Shown: one piece after another, positions 1 through 10,512 of the stretch
Numbering within the stretch: the first letter of the stretch is position 1
Layout of the letters: every line of letters begins with the position of its first letter
Assembly: GCA_036320915.1 (NCBI GenBank)
Contig: JAXBDG010000011.1
Location: forward strand, 1,882,501 to 1,946,500
Direction: 5' to 3'
DNA length: 64,000 nt
Source: Linnemannia elongata
Lineage: Eukaryota; Mortierellomycota; Mortierellomycetes; Mortierellales; Mortierellaceae
The notes under the pieces: model-generated
Database searches by the model: none
What the model was told of the DNA's origin: nothing
Seen by the model: the letters and a program-made list of their open reading frames with translations, nothing else
Position numbers and translations under genes: made by a program

Positions 1-896
1 TCTTGGGCGACCGATTCTGGGGTTGTCGAGACTGTTGAGGAGGAGGGGGGGTTCTTGTGGGAAGAAGGGACGAGGGAGAGAACGGAGGATTGTTGCGGGG
101 AGGAGGGGGAAGTCGAGGGAGTGGGGAAGGAGAATGTAGAGGATGAGAAGGAGTGAGTGCGGAGACGGGTCTTGAGGCCTTTGAACTTTTGGAGGGCTGC
201 TGCTGTAGTTGTCTTGGTCCTAGTGACGCGTTTTGGTGGCGCAGGGAGAGCCTTATCCAGATTGCAGAAACTGCTGCTATTGCTGTAAGTTGCTGTAGAG
301 TTTTTGTTGTAGGAGGAGGAAGGAGGAGGAGGAGTGGAGGGGCGGATATGGAACTCTGTTGGGGGGCGGGGAACGGATTTGTGGGGATTCATTGTCAGGG
401 CGGTGAAGAGGTTGTTGTTGATCGGTGCGCGTGAAGGTGAAGAGGAAAGGGAGGCGCGAGAAGCTGAACTGGGTGAAGAATTTGAAGAAGAGGTGGTGGT
501 GGGGAGGACGTTGAGGGTATATGGGCGTGGACTTTTCGGACTTGTGGAATCGTGGTGCTGTTGGTGTGGTTGCTGTTGTGGTTGTTGCATGACAGTGTGC
601 CTGAGTGGAGATTTCTTGTTGATTTGTAAAGAAGACGGGAGTGTTGAAGGAGCTGTTGAGGCGAGTGGAGAATATGGAGATGAAATGTTGCAAGAAGAAG
701 CTGAAGAAGAAGTGGAGGAAGGAAGGGAAGGAGAGACGGTATGCGAGTATGGTGGTGGTGGTGTAGAGAATGGTGGTAAGGGTGCTGTGATTGTTGTGAT
801 GGTTGGGTGTTGTTGTGGTTGGTGCCTTTTATTGTTTTTCTTGAAGGCGGAGGTGGCGGTGGAGTTGCAGTTATTGAGCCAAGCTTTGACTGTCAT
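1..896 (-). CDS. N-terminal part of a Ser/Pro/Thr-rich protein, cut by left window edge
   Basis: I checked this frame codon by codon: 298 codons are open from the ATG at 896 down to base 1, with no stop. The first upstream in-frame stop is at 945-947, so 896 is the first possible ATG, and it has a favourable ACC context. The predicted protein is low-complexity. It has proline runs (PPPP at about residues 47-50), Ser/Thr-rich stretches, a Gln/His patch (QQPQQQPHQQHH) near residue 103, and a basic stretch containing KALPAPPKRVTRTKTT that resembles an SH3-type proline ligand. No catalytic domain is visible; it would lie beyond the left edge. I do not recognise the protein. The openness could partly reflect sequence composition, but a 298-codon frame with a bounded start favours a real gene, perhaps a signalling or cytoskeletal regulator (inference only). 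Confidence 0.6.
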   Translation of the reverse strand, partial: MTVKAWLNNCNSTATSAFKKNNKRHQPQQHPTITTITAPLPPFSTPPPPYSHTVSPSLPSSTSSSASSCNISSPYSPLASTAPSTLPSSLQINKKSPLRHTVMQQPQQQPHQQHHDSTSPKSPRPYTLNVLPTTTSSSNSSPSSASRASLSSSPSRAPINNNLFTALTMNPHKSVPRPPTEFHIRPSTPPPPSSSYNKNSTATYSNSSSFCNLDKALPAPPKRVTRTKTTTAAALQKFKGLKTRLRTHSFSSSTFSFPTPSTSPSSPQQSSVLSLVPSSHKNPPSSSTVSTTPESVAQ

Positions 897-2759
897 GGTG
901 GATGTATGGTACGGACTTATGGATATATGTGCGTGATACGTTATTTATGCAATGTTATGTTATGCGACTGCGGATGTGTGCGATCGGGGAAGTGTATGTA
1001 TATGATGTATTCGCGAATGTATGAGTGAATGAATGGCTGTTTATGCAAAAGCGGGGATAAATTTTGCTTTCGTTGAAATGTTATTTTGTTGTATTGTGCG
1101 GCGAGAAAAGCGAAATGACAGAAGAGAAGGAAAATAAAAAAGAGGAAAAAGTAAGCGGGCGTGCCGTGCCTTTATATGAGGGAGAGCGAGAGAGAGAGAG
1201 GGAGGGGGAGGGGAGAGTGTATGTTGATCATCCTTTCACTGCTTCCTCCTTCTCTCCCATTCCCATGAACCCCTTTCTCACTCTTTTTTTTTTTTTTTTT
1301 TTTTTTTTTTCGCTCCTTTCTCCCCTTTCCATTTGTTTCGTGTGCATTGTTCTCCTTCCCCTTCACCCCTCCTTTTCCCTCCATCCCTCTTTTCCTTCCA
1401 TCCCTCTTTTTCCCTCCGTTCCTCATTTTTCCCTCTCTTTTTTTTTCGCCCCCCTTTTTCCTTTCTTTTGCTTTCTTTGCTTTCTTTTGTCTCTGTCTTT
1501 CTTTATAGTTGGCATAATCGTCCGACACTTGTCAAAAAAGGCAAGACGTGACATAGCAACAGACTATGACTAACACAAACATCAGCCATCCTTTCCAGTG
1601 GTGCGGCCAAGGCACACTGCGATAAGGATATGGATCGATGGGCCGAGCGCAAATGTTTTGTGTTTGTGAGTGTTTCGTTGCTATTGTTGTTGCTACTTGG
1701 TTCTGTTGTTTACTTCTTAAATCGGGCAACTATCATCACTGTCGGCCTGATATTTCATGGCCATGGGATGATACAAAGTTGTTAGAGCGAGGGGGTGCGA
1801 GTGGCGGGAGAAGAGCAATTGGATGGATGAGCCATGTTTCCATGTGGAAGTGGCGAAGAACAATACAGACCCGACATGAGACTGGAGATAGATAGCATCT
1901 TTAGTAAAAACATATAGTAGCAATACCTGGATTTTTTGACCAGCCTGGTCGGCCCCTTCTTTCCTTTTCGCCTTTGTCTTGCCTTGAGTAGTACAATGCA
2001 TTCATGCAAGTTCCAAGTAGTCTCTCCACTCCATACCATAAGGGACTTTCCTAAACTGTTCTCCTTTCTTCCTTTTTCTTTTCCCATTGCCTTTCGATTA
2101 TCTTTTCCCGATGATTTGACGTGCCACTTCTCTTCCCGTCTCCTTTCCATCCATTTTCCATTATGCTGCTAGCCTCTCATGTTTTCTAACCATTCTCTTC
2201 CTCCTGTCGTCTCTCTCCGCTTCCCGTTATCCTCCTCCTTCCTAGGAGTCCTAGCCTTCTCAAATTGGCGTGTCACATTTTCCCACCAGAAGTTCTTCCT
2301 ATCTCGCCTTACTCAGTCCATCATGATGTTGGATAGGATGAACCTGACTGGCAACATTCATCCGAAATGGATGAAACGCGTTCTGCTCCTATGTCCCATG
2401 CATTGACATAGTTGTCCTTGTTTTTATGGTTCTTCTGGCTTTCTTTTTTCCTTCTCACAGTACTCCTTTCTTCCCTCACCCCTCCTTCTTTTGATTTCCC
2501 CTTTTTAGCATCCATTTTGAGGGCTGCATTAGTACAAAACAGGACAGGCGTATTGATTGACGGACCTGGGCATCTGCGGGCCATTGAACGAGGTTGCATT
2601 TTTGAAAATTGTTTTACTTGGTATTCTTTACACACAAATAATTGCAACCCGGGAGATCTGCAAGAATTTTAAAAAAAACCTTTCTTCACTTGTTCCATGG
2701 TTTTTTTTGGCGATGGTGGGTGATACGAACGAGCAAAGGAAAAATTGTCAAGAAGTAAC
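897..2759. other. Spacer between the left-edge gene and alpha-tubulin
   Basis: No supportable gene. The stretch holds a GA-repeat near 1187-1207, a T-run of about 27 at 1284-1310 and pyrimidine-rich DNA to about 1500. The part nearest 897 would be the promoter and 5' leader of the minus-strand left-edge gene. The part just below 2760 is the 3' flank of tubulin. Short ORFs here are homopolymer products. Confidence 0.6.
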
Positions 2760-4918
2760 TCAGTACTCCTCAACCACCATCTCCTCCTCCTCACCAGCAG
2801 AGTCACGCGCGACTTCTTCGTAATCCTTCTCGAGTGCAGCCAAGTCCTCACGGGCTTCAGAGAACTCACCCTCTTCCATACCCTCACCGACGTACCAGTG
2901 GACAAAGGCACGCTTGGCGTACATGAGATCGAACTTGTGGTCAAGACGGTGCCAGGCCTCAGCAATGGCGGTGGTATTGGACAGCATGCAGACGGCACGG
3001 TTGACCTTGGCGACCTCACCACCGGGGACGACGGTAGGAGGTTGGTCGTTGACGCCGACCTTGAAACCGGTGAGGATCCAGTCGACGAACTGGACGGTGC
3101 GCTTGGTCTTGATGTTGGCAATGGCCGAGCTGACATCCTTGGGAATGACATCGCCACGGTACAAGAGACAGCAGGCCATGTACTTTCCTTTCTTGGGGTC
3201 GCACTTTACCATTTGGTTGGAGGTCTCGAAACAGGCAGAGGTGATCTCCTGGACGGACAACTGCTCGTGGAAGGCCTTCTTGGCGGACAAGATGGGAGCG
3301 TAGGTAACCAAGGGGAAGTGGATACGGGGGTAGGGGACCAAGTTGGTCTGGAACTCAGACAAGTCGACGTTCATCGAACCAACGAAGCGCAACGAGGCGG
3401 TGATCGAGGAAACGACCTGGGCGATCATGCGGTTGAGGTGGGTGTACGAGGGACGGGCAACGTCGAGATTGCGACGGCAGATGTCGTAGATGGCCTCGTT
3501 ATCGACCATGAAGGCACAGTCGGTATGCTCGAGGGTAGTGTGAGTCGTTAAGATCGCATTGTAGGGTTCGACAACGGAGGTGGCCATCTCGGGGGCGGGG
3601 TAGACGGCAAACTCGAGCTTGGACTTCTTGCCGTAGTCAAAGGAGAGACGTTCTAAGAGCAAAGCACCGAAACCGGAACCGGTACCACCACCGAAGGAGT
3701 GGAAGACCAAGAAACCCTGGAGACCAACACAGGCATCGGAGAGCTTGCGGACGCGTTCGATAACAGAGTCAATGAGCTCCTTGCCGATAGTGTAGTGACC
3801 ACGGGCGTAGTTATTGGCGGCATCCTCCTTTCCGGTGATCAAATCCTCGGGGTGAAACAAGCTGATAACAAGGGTAATAAATGAAAAAGGGCGATGGATT
3901 AGTTTCTTCTCTTCATTCACTCCTGATGATATCCTGCAACCGTTGTCGAGTGCCCATGATACATTGTCAATGTCAATAGTTATGGTGATGTTTGGTTCTT
4001 ACTCGCGGTAAGAACCGGTGCGAACCTCATCGACGACAGTCTCCTCCAGATCGACAAAGACTATTTGCAGTTAACGGAGAGACAAGCAAGACAAGAAATA
4101 ACTGTTAGCGATGGACAAGGTTATTGGTACAATTGCAGGACATCAAATAAACAAGCGAGATGCACGTTGAGTTGGAGAACAAGCGGACAAACTCCTACTC
4201 TCAGGAACTCAAAACATCTGAGACCACGCACCTCCCAACAATAACAACAAACAGCTAAACACAAATTTCCAATTTTCATTTTTCTTAAAAAAAATAACGA
4301 TAGATAGGGGAAGTAGGAACAAGGGAGGTCAAAACTAGACCAAGGTGGAATGATGAAAAAAGACCACACTTACTGGCACGGGGAACGTGCTTGCCGGCAG
4401 CAGTCTGGGAGAAGAAGGTGCTCGAGGACGAGTCGAACTGGGAAGCCTGCTTGTCAGAGGCACTACAACGAACGAAAAAGGAACGACAAGAGGGAGTGAG
4501 TACGAATTTGAGGTGGAGGATTTTTTTTTGTTGAAGGGCGGCTCTCTTCAGTCATTCGATGTCCTGGCATGTTCCTGCTTGTACTTGTTTTGGTTGACAT
4601 GAGAAAGGCTTTTTTTGTTTGTTCCTGAAGTAAAAGTGAATATACTTACACGGTACCATCAGGAGAGATGCCATGCTCCAAGCAGTAGAGCTCCCAACAG
4701 GCGTTACCGATTTGGATACCGGCCTAAAGGAAGATTGTCAGACGATGATGGTGTCGTACAAGAGTCAATAAATCCGTTCGGTTTATACACAAGATGATGG
4801 TGACACGCGCGTATGAACAAACAAGACATAGTGAAGACGAGAATTAATAACAAGGAAAGAGAGCAAATTGAATGAGATAACTAACCTGTCCGACGTGGAT
4901 AGAGATGACTTCGCGCAT
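2760..4918 (-). CDS. TUB1: alpha-tubulin
   Basis: GTP-binding alpha subunit of the tubulin heterodimer, which builds spindle and cytoplasmic microtubules. Five exons on the minus strand: 4886-4918, 4650-4723, 4374-4462, 4003-4060 and 2760-3861. They join in frame to 451 residues, the usual length. Visible family features are the [11 protein letters not shown] start, Lys40 (the luminal acetylation site in metazoans and algae) in the SDKQ context, the glycine-rich nucleotide loop GGGTGSG, and an acidic tail ending EEY, the detyrosination-type C terminus. Four small introns are clustered in the first quarter and the rest is one 1.1 kb exon, which is common in fungal tubulins. Codon use is biased to C- or G-ending codons, as expected for high expression. 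It is divergent from the SET-domain gene at 6431. Confidence 0.98.
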
Positions 4919-5141
4919 GGTGAATGAGTTGAGTTGGTGAGTGGTGGGTAGGTGAGTTTGTGTGTAAAGGGGGGGGTTGGGTGGAGCCGGTGCTATTAAG
5001 TCAGTTAGGAGACCAAAGTGGGAACCGATAAAGAGAAACAACAACAGTGCATCGGTGTATTTATTACCGCAATAATGAGAAGGGCGGGAAAAGGAGGGAG
5101 GTGGTAAAGGAGTGCTGAGCCACAGGTAGCATGCAATGAAC

Positions 5142-5254
5142 AAATGCGCGGTAGATACCATTGGACCTTTTCACTCCAACATCATACTACTACGAGCATG
5201 CAAATAGTAGTATGATGTTTTAGCGAAAGAGCCAATGGTATCTACCGCGCATTT
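5142..5254. repeat. 113 bp fold-back (inverted) repeat
   Basis: The outer arms 5142-5164 and 5232-5254 are perfect 23-base reverse complements. The inner arms (about 5178-5192 and 5205-5219, core catcatactacta / tagtagtatgatg) also pair, with a short imperfect part between. A loop of about 12 bases contains gcatgc. Overall this is one long hairpin centred near 5198. No clear target-site duplication is visible. It could be a tiny fold-back or MITE-like element, a hairpin RNA source, or a protein-binding palindrome between divergent promoters. Confidence 0.9.
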
Positions 5255-5265
5255 TTTCACCATAC

Positions 5266-5274
5266 TATATAAAG
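5266..5274 (+). promoter_or_regulatory. TATA-box-like site (TATATAAAG)
   Basis: TATATAAAG on the plus strand lies 12 bases after the right arm of the palindrome. It would suit a plus-strand transcript starting near 5300, ahead of the small ORF at 5398. Sequence match only. Confidence 0.4.
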
Positions 5275-5397
5275 ACTATGACAACACAGCCCATCAAACA
5301 CCGAGGTTTATAAACGCTAAAATTGAATACAAGAATGCAGCAGTGGATTCCCATGTTGAGGCTGACTTGACCTATATCTAGCCCCACTGTCTTTACC

Positions 5398-5553
5398 ATG
5401 AAGAATTCTCGATTCATACCTTACAACTTGGTCTTTTTATCAATCCTTGGTTTGACGAAGGTAGGTCTCGTAGCCTATGGGATATACCAAACAAGATACA
5501 ATGCACGTCCGCTTCCACATCGACACTTTCAGCTGCTCTTCAGCATGAAATAA
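5398..5553 (+). CDS. Candidate 51-residue membrane peptide
   Basis: ATG at 5398, TAA at 5551-5553, 51 codons. The start is MKNSRFIPYNLVFLSILGL, a basic N terminus followed by a hydrophobic stretch (about residues 8-30), then a basic tail ending FSMK. A TATA-like site lies about 125 bases upstream. An 11-codon upstream ORF starts at 5335. I do not recognise it. An ORF this short is expected by chance, so it is offered only because of the promoter-like context. A possible donor (AAG/GTAGGT) inside it could also mean it is part of a longer spliced RNA. Confidence 0.2.
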   Translation: MKNSRFIPYNLVFLSILGLTKVGLVAYGIYQTRYNARPLPHRHFQLLFSMK

Positions 5554-6430
5554 ATCGATCCCCCCTGCACCGTCATAACCTCCTCCTGTCCATCCCTTTG
5601 TACTTGTCCTTGTCGTATCCCTTGTTGCTTTTCGATTTTGTTTTAGGGAAGGGGGTGTTCATGCACGAATTTTTTTTGTTTGCCTAACTGGCGGTGAGGG
5701 GTGCATATGCATGAGGGAGAGACTTACAAGGCTTTTGGGCTTTGATTTTTTTTTTTTTTTTTCACTTCATTGGCTTGAATGGACGTGAAGGGAGAATGAG
5801 AGGGGGGGGGGGGGGGGAGGGGTGGCGGATATATATGTGAAGCATTAAAACATGAAGGGAGTAACAAGGAGAAGAAAAGGGAGGGAGTGAAGCGAAGACA
5901 TATGAAAGGGGTGAGGAGATTTGTGGGCTCCAGGTAAGATCCTCACACATGGAGTGTCCTAGCCTAGAAGGGCCTTTCTTTCCTTTCTTCTCCCCTTCTT
6001 ATCTTTTATATCCATAGTTTGCTTAGCACTAATAAAAACTCACAAGGACGACTATTGAACCATCGTGTTTAGGGATGGAGTGGTATGCTATGTGTAAAAG
6101 TGTTGGGGGGGGGGGGGGCTGGAACGAAAGGCTTTGGGTGTGAGAGAGAGCGATTCCTGTCGTTCTCTTCATGGACGTTGTCATTATGTTCATGCGTGGA
6201 TAATTTGGACCCAGTTGCTCTCCAAATCTTTGATTTGGGGTCCTCACCACGCCTAAGTTCTGTCCTCATGATTTTCGATTGGTGGCGTCCAAAACACGTT
6301 TTCCTTCTACTGGGTGACTGCCACAACAGAAGGAAAAAAAATCTCCTTCACTTGCACACTTCCCGCCTTGAACTCGTTCATCCTTCCCTCCTCATTCCAT
6401 TCCTCACATCACCACAACCCAACATACATA

Positions 6431-8804
6431 ATGTCGTCAAAGGAACTGACCGCCTTCCTCGCCTGGGCAGAAGAGAACGAAATCCTCTGGGATAAGGCCG
6501 CTATCGAGATCAAGGAGACTCCTTCCAAATACGGTCTCGGCGTCTTTGCAAAGAAGCACCTCGAGCCCGGTTATGAAGGTACTCAGGAAGAAGAATTCAT
6601 TGGGGGGGATGGTGCCCTCTCATCCAAAAAGCAATTGGCAAGGAACAGCGCTTTACAGGTCGAAAAGAATATCACAACTAATGGACGAAAATACCAATTG
6701 AAACAATAGCGATCCAGGTTCCCAAGGCAATTGTGTTGTCGGTCCAGACCACAGGAATTGCCAACTTGCTGGAGGATGATGAGGTTGAGGGCGATACCGC
6801 ATTGACCATTGGGTGCATGTACGAGCTCTCCCGTGGCGCTCAGTCTCCCTGGGCGCCTTACTTGGCTCTCTTGACCAAGCGTCCTCCTCAAATGGCCACT
6901 ACCTTGTCCAAAGAGTCTCGTGAGATGATGAAGATGTGTGAGGCCTACAACGATATCGAGGCTGACATCGTAAGTCTACCATCCAGTCAATCGATGGTGT
7001 AAAAAGAGACAGAACCGTTCAAGAATTGAGACTAACATTGACAACCTGCCTTATTATTTGCTCCGCGTTGAATAGAAGGACTTGCAGGAGGATTTCGAGT
7101 CGATTGTGGTGCCATTTATCGAAAAGAACTCGGATGTCTTTACCGCAGAGATCAAGGCCAAGTTCTTTACATTGGAGGCATTCAGGGCCATGATGGAGAT
7201 CGTCTCTTCCAGAGGCATGGATGTCGATAACTTCCATGTCACCGCTTTGGTTCCCTTTGCCGACTTGTAAGTTGCTTGATCATTTTACGGTAGCTTGGTT
7301 TTATCCTCACTTGATTTAATTACTAACACATTACTTCCTTACCGTTTTCTGGGAAATGACTAGTGTGAACCACAACCCTATGCCTAACGCGGATTATTTG
7401 ACCCACGAGGAAGTCTGCGAGATCTGCGGCGCTTTGGCTTGTGAGCACATGGAAGACGGCTCTGATGACGAGGACGATGAGGAGAACGAGGATGGATCTG
7501 ACGACGACGAGGTCCCTGACTTGGCAGGCGACGACTCGGCCCCTGCTGCCGGCAAGAAGGCTGCTGCTGCCAAGGGAAAGAAAGCTGAGGAAGACATGGA
7601 GGAGGATGGTGAGGAGTGGGAGGATGAGGATGCAGAGGACGATGATGACGAGGAGATTAACGACACCTGCGATATTATCCTGGACGATGAGGTCGAGAAG
7701 GGCGAAGAGATCACTCGTCACTATGGTCCTTACCCCAACAAGATTCTCCTGAGCAAGTACGGATTCGCGGTCGAGAACAACCCCCATGACACTGTTACTA
7801 TTCAGCTGGATATGGTTCGTCAGGCTGCTCAGAGGATCCTCAAGGATGAGAAGTTGATTGAGGAGAGGACAGCCTGGTTCTTGGAGAACGAGGATGCCTT
7901 TATTGGCGCTGAGGATGATGACGAGGAGGGTGGATGCTGCGGTGGAGGAGACCATGACCACGACCACGATCATGAGCACGGACATGGACACGGACACGAT
8001 CACCATGGACATGAACATGCTGAGGGTGACGATTGCTGTGCGCCCAAGGCCCCCAAGAAGAAGGCTGCTGAGGCCAAGGCTGACGATGAGGATGACGAGG
8101 AGATGGAGGGAGAGGAAGAGGAGGACGATTTCCCTAGAGATATCATGTACATGATGCACGATGGCTCGATCGACGACCGCCTGTTGATGCTCCTCAACGT
8201 CCTGTTCATGGACAAGGACCAGTTTGCCAAGATCCAGGAGGACATGGAGGCCGCCATGGAGTACTTCAACGATATCTTTATGCGTCGCGAGCAGGAAGAG
8301 CGCGGTGACGAGGATGAAGAGATGGAGGAGGACGAGGAGGAGGAAGAGGGACATGAGAAGGTCCCTAAGCCAGAGTTGGGTCCTCGCGACGAGAAGAGCA
8401 AGAAGACCCGTAAGGCTGTTCTGGAAGCTATTCTTACCCTTATCCGTATCCGCGCCGATGCTTTTGGCGTCACTGACAAGACCACAGCCGAGCAGGACTT
8501 GGCGTCTCTCAAGAAGGTAAAATCCTCACTTCATCATCTCTTGCCTGACCAACGAAACAAAACAAACATGCATCTCCTTTATAGAGGAAATGTATCCATG
8601 GAGATGTATTCTGTTGATGTACCCTTTTCTATATAAGATGATCTTGGCAAAGTACTTACTTGAACTCTTTTTCGGTTGTTGTTTTGAATGCAATAGGCAA
8701 AGTTGTCAGGACCACTTTACTATGGAGGACTCTGTGTTCAGGGCGAAAAGCAGATTCTTCAGAACGGGCTCCAGGGATACGACAGCTTCCTTGCCGAGCT
8801 TTGA
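6431..8804 (+). CDS. SET-domain protein-lysine N-methyltransferase (RKM/SETD-like)
   Basis: Five exons, 6431-6578, 6710-6969, 7076-7266, 7364-8516 and 8697-8804, give 619 residues. The RKM-type SET order is visible: GLGVFA near residues 35-40, FVNHNP with the cofactor-binding Asn-His at 202-203, and GEEITRHYGPYPNK-LL-KYGF with the catalytic-type Tyr at 320. This suggests a ribosomal-protein or elongation-factor lysine methyltransferase; yeast Rkm1 is similar in length. Two oddities stand out. A long Asp/Glu-rich insert (about residues 223-315) sits inside the SET fold, between Asn-His and the Tyr. A His/Asp/Gly run (about 396-420) is flanked by Cys pairs at 391-392 and 424-425, suggesting metal binding. 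A CEICGALACEH motif also lies soon after the NH motif. The substrate is not predictable from sequence. Confidence 0.88.
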
Positions 8805-9502
8805 GTTCAATAGACATTACACGACCCCCCATATACATATTGGCACTATTTCAGGACTACAAACACAAACAAACACGCATTCACTATTAAAACAGCATTC
8901 AACACTTTTTTCTTTTGCTTTAAAGTCCAAGTTGGACCAATGAAAATACGTAACCATGTGGAGAGCAATTCAGTTTCACTGGCAGGGCAGCAGGATAGGG
9001 ATCAATTGTATGATAAAGAGAGGAATGGGCATTGATGGGTGGTGCTGCATGGACGGCTGATCACCATGCTAGAACTGCTGACCGCCATGCTTGCATGATG
9101 GATGATCTCTTGAAAAGTACTCATATCTTTTGCGTTTATGGTTCTTTCTTTCTTTTTTTTCTTTTTTTTTTTTTTTTTTTTTTTTTCACTTTGCCATCCT
9201 CCATTATCCCTTCCTCCGCACAAAGAATAATTATTCTTCCTTTCCAAGGGCCCATCTATGTGCTTGCTACTATAAAAAGGGGGAGCCTCCTAATACCTTA
9301 TTCTCTATCTTTTATCCGAGAGCTAAGGGTGGGATGGGTAGGACATCTGGAGTTCCTGGAAATGTTGAACAATGGGCTTCAGCGTCATTATATTCGGCAG
9401 CAAATAATTTTGTCTATAACAATGCAACACTAAAATCTAGCTGTCTGGAGACCTAAAACGGAGTGAGAGATACCACCTCCAATACCGAAAACGGTTTCCC
9501 TG

Positions 9503-9671
9503 TTTTCTGTGAATAAAAGCATTTATCATCTCACTACCCCTATTTCTTTGAGAAAAAGTTTGTCAACACACAGCCTTTGTCTGTGCGAGTCAACTTATTA
9601 CTTCTATTTCTGCGAAAAAGCATTCAACATCTCATGGTTCCTATTTCCATAAGAAAAGCATTGCCATCTTA
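9503..9671 (+). repeat. Four degenerate ~30 bp repeats upstream of a small gene
   Basis: The units share CTATTTC, a GAAAAAG/AAGAAAAG block and GCATT..CATCT. They start about 310 bases before the ATG at 9815 and about 245 bases before its TATA box. They could be regulatory operator-like repeats or mini-satellite remains. Confidence 0.5.
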
Positions 9672-9749
9672 CTGCCTTGGCGAGCATGCGAATTGCATAC
9701 ATTTTCCCCCTATATCGTGGGAACTCTCTCATCTCATCTTTCGTTGAAG

Positions 9750-9757
9750 TATAAAAC
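9750..9757 (+). promoter_or_regulatory. TATA box (TATAAAAC) of gene at 9815
   Basis: A TATAAAAC site lies 58 bases before the ATG at 9815. The same octamer is seen before the permease and the 34-codon ORF in this window. The short distance implies a very short 5' leader. Confidence 0.6.
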
Positions 9758-9814
9758 CAAAATCATCGGCTTGATGCATCCATATCAATCTTCACAAACT
9801 CTTCTTCTGTCCTA

Positions 9815-10512
9815 ATGCATATCTCTTCCTCTATGGTCGTCCTCTCTTCTGCTGCTTTGACATATTCTGGAAAGCTTAGAAACACATACAATGGGCTTTG
9901 TTTGGATGCTCCTTACGGTCTCAGTCAATCAAGCTCACTCAACTTGGTATGATTCCTGCTCTCCGATCCTCTTTGTACGTTTGCAATCCACGAGATTAAT
10001 CCCACCTGAGGTGTCCATATGTATGATGGTTAGGCTTCATGCGATGCCGTAAAACATGGCAACTGGCTAGTACTTCAGATGGACGATAGGTTTTGGCTCA
10101 AGAATGCTGAGAATCAAGAAAGTAACAATGGCGTGGGGTGGTGTGTTGATTTCTGGAAACCCAGGACTGGTCATCATCCCAGTAAGTTCAATGCATTCTT
10201 TACTCTTCAACGGCGCAATGACATTTTTTGATCGCTGCTTGTCTTTCTAACTATCACTACCGAATTATATTGCACGCGTCGCCTAAAGCTCTCTGGCTTT
10301 GCAACTTCTCTGCCGGACAGATGTTCTTACGTGACCCAAACACCCGTCCTGGCACACTGTCCTTCATGACGTCTTACGCAGTGGATGAATCAGGAACGTA
10401 CGATCTTGCCGTTCAGCCAGACGACAGTTTGGGTGCCCTTGCCAACTTTTTACCCGTCAATAGTTCTTCCAAAGCCAATTGCGTTAAGTACGAATGGATA
10501 ACCTTCAATTAA
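9815..10512 (+). CDS. Small lectin-like (ricin-B/beta-trefoil-like) hypothetical protein
   Basis: Proposed exons 9815-9946, 10034-10181 and 10289-10512 give 167 residues. The start is supported by the TATA box at 9750. The N terminus is mildly hydrophobic (MHISSSMVVLSSAALTY), a possible but weak signal sequence. The middle has the spacing of a ricin-B beta-trefoil repeat: GLCLDAP, then SLNLASCD, then NWLVLQ, WCVDFW and LWLCNF. The second acceptor (TAAAG) is not the preferred CAG/TAG type, and this is the weakest part of the model. A later in-frame ATG at 9833 is possible. I cannot identify a sugar or partner. The adjacent 11095 gene is also small and unrecognised, so the pair may be a lineage-specific accessory locus. 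Confidence 0.5.

Larger units (their letters stand above)
4919..6430. other. Divergent spacer between alpha-tubulin and SET gene
   Basis: This 1.5 kb stretch separates two diverging genes. It holds a 113 bp near-perfect palindrome (5142-5254), a plus-strand TATA-like site (5266-5274) and a 51-codon ORF (5398-5553), each listed separately. It also holds G-runs near 5803-5818 and 6107-6118 and a T-run near 5746-5762. Promoters of both flanking genes must lie here, but I see no canonical TATA box for either. Confidence 0.6.
8805..9814. other. Spacer with degenerate short repeats
   Basis: 3' flank of the SET gene and 5' region of the next small gene. It has a T-run near 9159-9186 and four degenerate ~30 bp copies of a motif like CTATTTC..GAAAAAGCATTCAACATCTCA at about 9503-9533, 9540-9567, 9604-9634 and 9641-9671. 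A TATA box is listed separately. No other gene is seen. Confidence 0.6.

Noticed and set aside
1064..1573. 169-codon ORF across a T-run
   Set aside because: The product is Phe/Ser/Leu repeats made by T and CT tracts.
2745..3551. 268-codon plus-strand ORF
   Set aside because: Antisense of the last alpha-tubulin exon.
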